From positions 1 to 5,077 of the forward strand of contig DATBMY010000234.1 in assembly GCA_036554605.1 (NCBI GenBank): a stretch of DNA of 5,077 nt. Reading direction: 5' to 3'. A program made the translations under genes and the position numbers. Below the pieces are notes generated by a model. The model saw only the letters and a list, made by a program, of their open reading frames with translations. It searched no databases and was not told the origin of the DNA. This document shows positions 1-5,071 of the stretch, one piece after another. This DNA comes from DATBMY01 sp036554605 (GTDB lineage: Bacteria; Acidobacteriota; Blastocatellia; UBA7656). The stretch's first letter is position 1. Each line of letters starts with the position of its first letter.

Positions 1-304
1 GCGAATCGATTCTGATCGGGCCGTTGACGCCCGCCGGAGCTTCGTGGACGTGGGCCAGAATAACCGGGGTTGTCAGATTGGTCACGCCGAAATCGAACCG
101 GGCCGTGTTGAGCGCCGTGTCGATTGTAACGGTGGCGCTGCCAAACGCGTTGATCTCCGCGTTAGTGACGGGCGGCACCTCGTTTGCGGCAAGCAGTTGT
201 GCCGTGAAGACGACTATATCGGCTCTCGCCGATTGAATCATCATTGATGCCACCGCCGCCACGACCAGCGCCATCAGGGTGAGCGAAGCAATGGACCTCT
301 TCAT
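1..304 (-). CDS. Secreted CHRD-domain protein, N-terminal part (3' end beyond window)
   Basis: The reading frame starts at the ATG at 304-302, preceded after 5 nt by a full AGGAGG (310-315), and stays open for 101 codons to the window edge. Residues 1-28 form a classical signal peptide: KR, then a hydrophobic run rich in Leu, Val and Ala, then Ala-Arg-Ala (26-28) as the signal peptidase I site. The mature protein begins DIVVFTAQL, followed by NEVPPV (41-46), a Gly-containing strand (54-61) and HVHEAPAGVNGP (85-96). This is the CHRD pattern: F-x-A-x-L, N/Q-E-V-P-P, then H-x-H-x-(A/G)-P-x-G-x-N-G-P. CHRD domains occur in chordin and in many exported bacterial proteins. Their bacterial function is not established, so none is assigned. 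The protein should act in the periplasm or outside the cell. A longer partner domain beyond the edge cannot be excluded. Confidence 0.88.
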   Translation of the reverse strand, partial: MKRSIASLTLMALVVAAVASMMIQSARADIVVFTAQLLAANEVPPVTNAEINAFGSATVTIDTALNTARFDFGVTNLTTPVILAHVHEAPAGVNGPIRIDS

Positions 305-506
305 CTGTGCCTCCTACGGGAATGGTCCGTCGCCTGCCGGACGACGGGTTTTGTGGATAAACCGCAAAGGCCTGCTGAGGCGCTTGAGCTTCCGAGATCG
401 CGCCCTCTTTTGCCGCCTCGCATGGCTTTAATTTCAATGCGCCTGATCCTGTAACGCCGGAACAGTTTATATCGTGTGAAGACTGCCTCTAACTTTTGTG
501 GGGCGG

Positions 507-536
507 ACTATATCACAATTTATCGCGAGGCTTCAA
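507..536 (-). promoter_or_regulatory. Predicted sigma70-type promoter for the CHRD gene
   Basis: Read on the minus strand, TTGAAG (536-531) is separated by 18 nt from TATAGT (512-507). The -10 box is one base from consensus and the -35 box matches four of six bases. The sequence around it is AT-rich compared with the flanking genes. Transcription would start near position 500, giving a leader of roughly 195 nt before the CHRD start codon. It lies downstream of the CBS hairpin, so the CHRD gene probably forms its own unit. Confidence 0.45.
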
Positions 537-591
537 TTAGGCGAGAGATTTTTCTTACTTTCCGAAATCAAGCAAACAAGAATGGCGCCCG

Positions 592-631
592 CCCCAGTGG
601 CAGACCTTATCCGCTCAGGTCCGCCACGGGG
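592..631 (-). terminator. Strong hairpin after the CBS gene, possible terminator
   Basis: An inverted repeat begins 11 nt past the CBS stop. The outer stem CCCC (592-595) pairs with GGGG (628-631). After a single unpaired A (596), GTGGCAGACC (597-606) pairs with GGTCCGCCAC (618-627), with one mismatch that becomes a G-U wobble in the minus-strand RNA. The loop is 11 nt. Position and strength suit a transcription terminator. However, no uniform U-tract follows: the next bases in the transcript are GC-rich, with only a loosely U-rich stretch about 10 nt later. It could instead be an mRNA 3'-end stabiliser. Confidence 0.45.
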
Positions 632-642
632 GTGAAAGCCGG

Positions 643-1098
643 TTACGCGCCGCGCGCGGCTTCGGGCGGAAGGTAGTTTATATATGTATTGAGCATGCGT
701 ATCTCTTCCGCCTTCTCGTCGGCATCTACCTGTAACAGGTCGCGCAGGGATATGAGCCCTATGAAATGATTGTCTTCGAGTATGGGGAGGTGGCGGCATT
801 TGGCCACCTGCATTTTGCGCAGCCCCTCCTCGTAGCTTTCGCCGGGGCTTGCTATCGTGAGTTCCGTCGTCATCACGTCGCGCACAATTACGGTAAAAGG
901 GTCGCGCCCTTCGGCCACGACGCGCTTCATCAGGTCGCGCTCGGAAAAGAGCCCTACGACGCGCGGCCCGTCGATTACGGTCACCGCGCCGATGTTTCGC
1001 TCGGTCATATAGCGCACGGCCGTATATACCGTGTCGCCGGCCGAGATAGTATATAAATCCCTTGATGTGTTCTGGACCAGTGAACCGATGGTTCTCAT
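643..1098 (-). CDS. Tandem CBS-domain protein
   Basis: This gene encodes a 151-residue soluble protein made of one pair of CBS domains and little else. CBS1 covers about residues 9-63 and contains GLFSERDL (49-56). CBS2 covers about 73-128 and contains GLISLRDL (114-121). Both carry the G-x-x-(S/T)-x-(R)-D-L signature that helps form adenosine-nucleotide sites in CBS pairs. A short charged tail (about 124-151, with EEIRMLNTYINYLPP) follows, as in many stand-alone bacterial CBS proteins. The ATG at 1098-1096 is preceded by GGAGG (1106-1110) with 7-nt spacing, and the stop is TAA. Such proteins are thought to sense AMP, ATP or SAM-type ligands and often respond to energy or redox state. The ligand and partner here are unknown. 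It is transcribed away from larB and has its own promoter. Confidence 0.9.
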   Translation of the reverse strand: MRTIGSLVQNTSRDLYTISAGDTVYTAVRYMTERNIGAVTVIDGPRVVGLFSERDLMKRVVAEGRDPFTVIVRDVMTTELTIASPGESYEEGLRKMQVAKCRHLPILEDNHFIGLISLRDLLQVDADEKAEEIRMLNTYINYLPPEAARGA

Positions 1099-1223
1099 AG
1101 ACTTCCCTCCCGCCTTGCGGCCAGGCTTGTTGAATTGAAGGTTGATCGATCGGGCGGACGGCCGCGTATCTCTGGTGAGGCAAGTCGTAACCGGCGTCCG
1201 GTCGCCCCTGATGACTAAAACGC

Positions 1224-1256
1224 CCGCATCCCGATGAAATAGCGTTCCAGATGCGG
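1224..1256 (-). other. Hairpin in the predicted CBS mRNA leader
   Basis: CCGCATC (1224-1230) and GATGCGG (1250-1256) form a perfect 7-bp stem around a 19-nt loop. It lies in the predicted 5' leader of the CBS gene, about 30 nt after the likely start of transcription. A second possible pairing, CGGACG (1155-1160) with CGTCCG (1195-1200), lies closer to the gene. I recognise no known riboswitch class in this leader. Confidence 0.3.
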
Positions 1257-1289
1257 TATGGATTCAAACTTATAAATTCTGATGCTGTG

Positions 1290-1318
1290 AGTCTAATAGC
1301 GCGCCAATCTGGTGTCAA
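1290..1318 (-). promoter_or_regulatory. Predicted sigma70 promoter for the CBS gene
   Basis: On the minus strand a perfect TTGACA (1318-1313) is followed, with ideal 17-nt spacing, by TAGACT (1295-1290), which matches four of six -10 bases. This is the best -35/-10 pair seen in the window. The start of transcription would be near 1283, giving a leader of about 185 nt. The -35 box sits 3 bp from the left arm of the G/C-rich inverted repeat at 1322. Confidence 0.6.
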
Positions 1319-1321
1319 GAA

Positions 1322-1449
1322 CAGGGATCGGGAATCAGAGGCCAGGGGTCGGGCAGGGCCGGTGAGATAGCTTATAAAATCTGAAATAGCATATTTGAAA
1401 TTTGAATTTCTAGATGCCCTGACCCCCGGCCCCAGGCCCCCGATCCCTG
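1322..1449. repeat. Long imperfect G/C-rich inverted repeat with AT-rich centre
   Basis: The left arm (1322-1359) and right arm (1416-1449, read in reverse) share a perfect 11-bp CAGGGATCGGG. A 7-bp dissimilar block of equal length follows, then GGCC, one mismatch, GGGGTC, and finally AGGGC after a 4-bp insertion in the left arm. The 56-bp spacer is AT-rich, in contrast to the arms. Within the left arm AGGGATCGGG (1323-1332) recurs as AGGGGTCGGG (1344-1353), so the arms look built from degenerate GGG(A/G)TCGGG-type units. It may be a small non-autonomous repeat element or a dispersed intergenic repeat. Flanking target duplications were not evident. Confidence 0.6.
1417..1447 (-). other. G-quadruplex-type motif upstream of larB
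   Basis: The minus strand carries five G-runs at 1447-1445, 1441-1437, 1433-1430, 1427-1423 and 1419-1417. The separators are only 3, 3, 2 and 3 nt, which fits the standard G3+N1-7 quadruplex rule with a run to spare. The plus strand is correspondingly C-rich. The motif is the right arm of the inverted repeat and lies on the larB template strand, ending one base before the TG of its extended -10 box. The left arm has five G-runs on the plus strand, but one gap is 12 nt, so it fits the rule less well. Confidence 0.55.
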
Positions 1450-1456
1450 CTATAAT
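1448..1456 (+). promoter_or_regulatory. Extended -10 promoter for larB, possibly leaderless
   Basis: TGCTATAAT (1448-1456) is a perfect -10 hexamer with the TGn extension. No -35 box is visible 17 nt upstream (that place is GGCCCC), which extended -10 promoters tolerate. Transcription starting about 7-8 nt after the hexamer would begin at or within a base of the larB ATG at 1464. No Shine-Dalgarno sequence precedes that ATG. Both points suggest a leaderless transcript. The TG comes from the end of the inverted repeat. Confidence 0.5.
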
Positions 1457-1463
1457 GGCGCTG

Positions 1464-2219
1464 ATGAATAAAGAGCGCATAAGGGATCTGCTTGAGCGCG
1501 TGAGGTCGGGCCGCGCCGGTCTGGACGAAGCGGTCGAGCAGCTATCCGGCATGCCTTACGAAGACCTGCATTTCGCCCGCATAGATCATCACCGGGAGCT
1601 GCGGCTCGGTTTTCCCGAGGTGATACTTGGTCAGGGCAAGACCGCCGAGCAGACCTGCATGATTGCCGAGCGAATACTTGAGCGAAGCCCTAACCTGCTC
1701 GTCACACGCACGACCAGAGAGGTCTTCGACCGCCTGTCTCGCTTCGCGCCCGATGCCTGCTTTCACGCCGAGGCGCGGATGATTTCGGTCGTGCGCGACC
1801 CGGCCGAGCGCGGCCAGGACGAGATCGCCGTCATATCGGCAGGCACCAGCGACATTCCCGTGGCCGAAGAGGCCGCCGTCACCGCATCCGCAATGGGCAA
1901 CCGTGTCGAGCGAATATATGACGTGGGGGTCGCGGGCATCCACCGGCTCCTGGACGCGCGGCCCAGCTTCGCGCGGGCGAGCGTGATAATTGTAGTTGCG
2001 GGGATGGAGGGCGCGCTGCCCTCAGTAGTCGGGGGGATGGTCTCCGTTCCGGTCATTGCCGTGCCGACCAGCATAGGCTACGGCGCATCTTTCGACGGGC
2101 TGACGGCGCTGCTCGGCATGCTTAACTCATGCGCGTCCAACGTCACCGTAGTTAATATTGATAACGGCTTCGGCGCGGGCTTCGTCGCAAGCCTCATAAA
2201 CCGCCGTCGCTCGATCTAG
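1464..2219 (+). CDS. larB: LarB, nickel-pincer cofactor biosynthesis carboxylase/hydrolase
   Basis: LarB converts nicotinic acid adenine dinucleotide to pyridinium-3,5-biscarboxylic acid mononucleotide by carboxylating the ring and releasing AMP. This is the first step to the nickel-pincer nucleotide of lactate racemase-like enzymes. With the ATG at 1464 the protein has 251 residues, the usual family length, and begins MNKERIRDLLERVRSG as family members do. Visible motifs are PYEDLHFARIDHHRELRLGFPEV (split here: PYEDLHFARIDHH at 31-43, then LGFPEV), GTSD (127-130) of the PurE-like domain, AGMEGALPSVVGG (179-191), VPTSIGYGASF (200-210) and LNSCA, with Cys223 matching the catalytic Cys221 of Lactiplantibacillus LarB. 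An ATG at 1455 and a TTG at 1395 are less likely starts. No larC, larE or larA is nearby. Nine of 18 Ile codons are ATA. Confidence 0.95.
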   Translation: MNKERIRDLLERVRSGRAGLDEAVEQLSGMPYEDLHFARIDHHRELRLGFPEVILGQGKTAEQTCMIAERILERSPNLLVTRTTREVFDRLSRFAPDACFHAEARMISVVRDPAERGQDEIAVISAGTSDIPVAEEAAVTASAMGNRVERIYDVGVAGIHRLLDARPSFARASVIIVVAGMEGALPSVVGGMVSVPVIAVPTSIGYGASFDGLTALLGMLNSCASNVTVVNIDNGFGAGFVASLINRRRSI

Positions 2220-2671
2220 GCCCCGCCTGAGAGCTTCGCCTTTACAATGTCGCTCAGCAGCTTGCCGTCGACGGACTTGCCTTCAAGCCTGGGACGGACC
2301 CCTTTCATCACCGCGCCCATATCTTTCATAGATGTCGCGCCCAGCTCATTGATGGTCTCGGCGACGGCGCGCGTTAACTCCTCTTCGGTCGCGGCCTCGG
2401 GCAGATAAGACCCTATGATGCGCGCCTCGTTCTCTTCCTTCAGGGCGAGGTCTTCGCGCCCGGCAGCGCGGTATTGCTCGGCGGCGTCGCGACGCTGCTT
2501 GAGCAGCGTGTTTAAGACGCGCGCGGCCTCCGCATCGTCGAGGCCCGCGGGCAACTCCGTCTCGCGCATCTTGAGCGCGGTCTTCGCCAGCCGGAGCGCG
2601 CTCAGCCGCTCCGCCTCTTTCGCCTTCATCGCTTCCGTTATGTCTCGGTTTATCTGGTCGACAATCGGCAT
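2216..2671 (-). CDS. yqeY: GatB/YqeY-domain protein
   Basis: This gene encodes a 151-residue all-helical protein of the YqeY family, which resembles the tRNA-binding tail of the GatB subunit of the amidotransferase that makes Gln-tRNA and Asn-tRNA. The role of stand-alone YqeY is not established. Family features are INRDITEAMKAKEAERLSAL near the start, LKQRRDAAEQYRAAGREDLA in the middle, then EARIIGSYLPEAATEEEL, and finally SMKDMGAVMKGVRPRLEGK before DGKLLSDIVKAKL. The ATG at 2671-2669 is chosen because it has GCGAGG (GAGG at 2677-2680, 5-nt spacing) and gives the normal family N-terminus. A start at 2752 would add 27 residues inside the transporter gene. The gap to the upstream transporter is 31 bp on the same strand, so they are probably co-transcribed. 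Its TAG overlaps the larB TAG on the other strand. Confidence 0.93.
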   Translation of the reverse strand: MPIVDQINRDITEAMKAKEAERLSALRLAKTALKMRETELPAGLDDAEAARVLNTLLKQRRDAAEQYRAAGREDLALKEENEARIIGSYLPEAATEEELTRAVAETINELGATSMKDMGAVMKGVRPRLEGKSVDGKLLSDIVKAKLSGGA

Positions 2672-2702
2672 ACAAACCTCGCTGGTATTAAGTGAGCGCG
2701 TC

Positions 2703-5009
2703 TCACTTCTTGCGATCATTATTCTGGCGCGAGCGGTCGCGGTCTTCTTCATGTTCGAGCTTATAAAAATCGAGCATGACGTCCGACTGCCCCCGCAGGT
2801 CGCGCCGCAGCCGGTTCAAGGCCACGCGCACCACGTCGCGGTGATGCACCCTTCGGCGGCTCGGTATGTTGCTCACCTGAAGCCACAGGTCGTGTATCAG
2901 GTTTATATCTTCCTCGGTCAGATTGGGCGTGTGCGCCCCGAGCGCCACCGTATGCTCGGCCCCGCCCGGCTCGACTATGGTGAAGCGGACCTGCCGCCGG
3001 GATTGCTCGCGCACGTTTTCCCATGCGCGCCCGAACAGCCGCGATTGCTCCTGCGCGCTCATCTTCGCCGAGAGCCCCGTGGCTATCTCGGCCGAGTCCA
3101 GTCTTACGGCCGCCTGCGCCACGGCGTCGAAGACGTTGTTGGAGGGCACGATCAGCAGATCGACGTGCTTGCCATGCTTTTCCGCGAGCGCCACGACCCG
3201 TGTAAACAGGCGCTGCTCGTATTCGGAGAACATCGACTCGTCGTAAACGCCGGCGTCGCCCCCGCCCGCCGCGGTGATCACCCGCGTCGTCATTACCACG
3301 ATGTCCTGCTCGTCGCCCGTCGCCGCCCGCGACAGCACGTGCTCCAGATGCGAAAGCGTGTTGTAGTCGCGCACCGCTACCAGCACGTTTCCGGGGCGAG
3401 AGCCGACCGCTTGCTGCTCTACGGTCTCCTGGTGCTGCAACTGGAACTGGTCGAGCGCGGCCATGGTGCGATCCATCTGCCGCTGATTTATCCGCTCGGA
3501 TATAGTGAAGATAGTGAAGAAGGCGAGAGTAATTGTCATGCCCGCTATCGTCGCTATCTCTTTCGTCAGCAGATTCACCAGAGCGATAAAGAAGAGCGTA
3601 AAGGCGATAAAGAGCAACCCCATGGGTATCTCTATCTTGCCAAGGCGCGGGTTGAGCGGCACCTTCCATTCGCGTTTCTCCGGCCGCTTGAACCTCAGCA
3701 CCACCGTCGCGATGGCGTTGAAGGTGAAGCCCCATATAACGCCGAACGCGTATGCCTCGCCCAGCACGAATATGTTGCCGCGCGAGCCTAATATGGTCAG
3801 TATCTGCATAACCACGATCAGCGTGATTATTCGGTAAGTCGTCCCGAACTTCTTATGCGGCCTTCGAAACCAGGGTGTGAGCACGCCGTCTTCCGAGACG
3901 CGGTTCAATACGGCGTTCGACGCGATGAGCGAGGTGTTGACCGCGCCCGATAGCATCAGAAAACCGACGATGACCACAAAGGCCTGAAAGAGCAGCCTGA
4001 GCGGCTCCGGGCCGACGAAGTACATGGCGAGCCCCGATATCAGGTTGTCTAGATACTTCTGGCGCTCGCCGTCCGGAATCAGCGCCACGGCGAGAAACGA
4101 TACGAGCGACGTGAATAGAATTGAGAATATGAATATGACGAGCGCGGTGCGCTTGAGGTTCTTGAGCTTCGGGTACTCGAGCTCGCGGCTTACCTGTGCC
4201 AGCGTCTCCCCGCCGCTCATCGCCAGCACCGAATGGCCGAAGGCGATCATAAACCCGATCAGGGCGAGAAGACTCCCCGCGCCGCCTATTATCCGAAAGT
4301 GCTCGCCGTCGCCCGCGGGCTCGAACCATCCCGTGTCCCTGAGCCATCCGAGGGCTTCAGGCGTAAATTCGAGATTACCGGGCACCGGAGCGGGCGGAAG
4401 CTGTGGCGGGCTGTCGCGCGTCAGCAGCGTGAAGACACCCCATCCGATTATGATCGCCACCATCACGGTCGTTATATACATGATGCGCAGCGAGTCGTCG
4501 CTCGACTCGTGTATGCCCTTTATGTTGCGCCGCCAGAAATATAGCGTCACGAGTATCGCGAAGATCATCGCCGCGAAATTCGGCGGCAGGTGCATACTTA
4601 AGCCGGCGCGCGGCAACAGCTCATTTAAAAGGCCGGTCAGATATAGCCCGGCCGATACGCTCGATATGGGGCCCGTCAGTATGTAATCGAATATGAGCGC
4701 CGATACGCTTATCTTCGCGAGTGTGCCGCCCATAGCCTCTTTCACCACGCGGTAGACGCCGCCGCGGGTGAACATCGAGGATGACTCAATATAAAGAATC
4801 ATCACGGCCGCAAACAGCAGCATCACCGCCAGTATGAACCAGGGGGCCGCCTTGCCAACGGCCTTCTCCGCGATGCCGCCCACGTAGAAGGCCGACGAGC
4901 CGAGGTCGTTGAGGACTATCGCCGCCGCTCGCCAGAACGATATGAACGACAGCATTACCGACGTGGCGACAACCACGCGCACGCGGGTGTTAGTTTTCGT
5001 GGTGTCCAT
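2703..5009 (-). CDS. APC-superfamily permease with cytosolic C-terminal domain, KimA-like
   Basis: This gene encodes a 768-residue inner-membrane transporter. About 12 hydrophobic segments span residues 12-503, with a long Pro-rich external loop at about 199-240. A soluble region (about 504-768) follows: a universal-stress-protein-like alpha/beta part (from VLVAVRDY, 542-549, through DLLIVPSNN, 617-625), a conserved-looking LTEEDINLIHDLWL segment (697-710), and a charged tail. TM1 has DLGSSAFY (35-42) and TM3 has DYILTGPIS (108-116). TM6 has SGGE (265-268) and a late helix has YAFGV (420-424). These align in spacing with the potassium ligands I recall for Bacillus KimA (D36, Y43, D117, Y118, T121, S125, T230, E233, Y377). 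Proton-coupled potassium uptake is thus plausible; an amino-acid substrate remains possible. The ATG has only a weak GGGGA about 13 nt upstream, and an in-frame stop lies just above it. Confidence 0.9.
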   Translation of the reverse strand: MDTTKTNTRVRVVVATSVMLSFISFWRAAAIVLNDLGSSAFYVGGIAEKAVGKAAPWFILAVMLLFAAVMILYIESSSMFTRGGVYRVVKEAMGGTLAKISVSALIFDYILTGPISSVSAGLYLTGLLNELLPRAGLSMHLPPNFAAMIFAILVTLYFWRRNIKGIHESSDDSLRIMYITTVMVAIIIGWGVFTLLTRDSPPQLPPAPVPGNLEFTPEALGWLRDTGWFEPAGDGEHFRIIGGAGSLLALIGFMIAFGHSVLAMSGGETLAQVSRELEYPKLKNLKRTALVIFIFSILFTSLVSFLAVALIPDGERQKYLDNLISGLAMYFVGPEPLRLLFQAFVVIVGFLMLSGAVNTSLIASNAVLNRVSEDGVLTPWFRRPHKKFGTTYRIITLIVVMQILTILGSRGNIFVLGEAYAFGVIWGFTFNAIATVVLRFKRPEKREWKVPLNPRLGKIEIPMGLLFIAFTLFFIALVNLLTKEIATIAGMTITLAFFTIFTISERINQRQMDRTMAALDQFQLQHQETVEQQAVGSRPGNVLVAVRDYNTLSHLEHVLSRAATGDEQDIVVMTTRVITAAGGGDAGVYDESMFSEYEQRLFTRVVALAEKHGKHVDLLIVPSNNVFDAVAQAAVRLDSAEIATGLSAKMSAQEQSRLFGRAWENVREQSRRQVRFTIVEPGGAEHTVALGAHTPNLTEEDINLIHDLWLQVSNIPSRRRVHHRDVVRVALNRLRRDLRGQSDVMLDFYKLEHEEDRDRSRQNNDRKK

Positions 5010-5071
5010 TTTGAGTTTTCGGTCCCCGGGCCAGGAGACATGTTAGAAGTAATGGTCTGCTCGAAAGGCTC

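Larger units (their letters stand above)
305..642. other. Intergenic region between the CBS and CHRD genes
   Basis: No convincing gene is seen in this 338-bp gap. It holds a strong hairpin just after the CBS stop (592-631), a sigma70-like minus-strand promoter (507-536), and about 200 nt of predicted CHRD leader. Close to the CHRD ribosome binding site are two short, mutually exclusive stems: 327-332 with 342-347, and 325-329 with 338-342. A minus-strand open frame from 437 overlaps the CHRD start in another frame. Nothing supports it as a gene. Confidence 0.6.
1099..1463. other. Divergent intergenic region between the CBS gene and larB
   Basis: This 365-bp region separates two genes read in opposite directions. 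From the CBS side it contains a leader of about 185 nt with short hairpins, a TTGACA-type promoter (1290-1318), a long imperfect inverted repeat (1322-1449) with AT-rich DNA between the arms, and an extended -10 box directly before larB (1448-1456). The AT-rich spacer contains TATAAA (1373-1378) and the near-palindrome GAAATTTGAATTTC (1397-1410). An in-frame TTG at 1395 would extend larB through the second repeat arm, but that extension has no family support. Confidence 0.65.

Noticed and set aside
162..437. Minus-strand open frame of 91 codons overlapping the CHRD start
   Set aside because: It conflicts with the CHRD frame, which has a signal peptide, family motifs and a strong ribosome binding site; the overlapping frame has none.
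1373..1378. TATAAA as the larB -10 box
   Set aside because: No -35 box or TGn extension is present at suitable spacing. The perfect extended -10 at 1448-1456 is a better candidate.
533..1552. Minus-strand open frame of 339 codons across the CBS gene, the intergenic region and the larB start
   Set aside because: It runs in another frame through the clear CBS gene, through the inverted repeat and antisense to larB, and its product is Arg-rich without domains.
1395..2219. LarB extended upstream to a TTG at 1395
   Set aside because: The added residues are encoded by the G/C-rich repeat arm, are Pro-rich, have no family counterpart and no ribosome binding site.
2265..2274. CCGTCGACGG palindrome inside yqeY as a larB terminator
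   Set aside because: It is only a 10-bp perfect palindrome without a loop or U-tract, and it encodes the conserved DGK region of YqeY.
2216..2752. YqeY with a 27-residue longer N-terminus starting inside the permease gene
   Set aside because: Family members begin at the equivalent of MPIVDQINRDI, and the ATG at 2671 has its own GAGG at good spacing.
2761..3735. Minus-strand open frame of 324 codons inside the permease gene
   Set aside because: It is an alternative frame of the permease C-terminal half, Arg/Gly/Ala-rich, with no ribosome binding site or motif.
2415..3791. Plus-strand open frame of 458 codons opposite yqeY and the permease
   Set aside because: It lies antisense to two well-supported genes, has a Ser/Ala/Arg- then Arg/His-rich composition typical of a GC-rich shadow frame, and shows no family motif.
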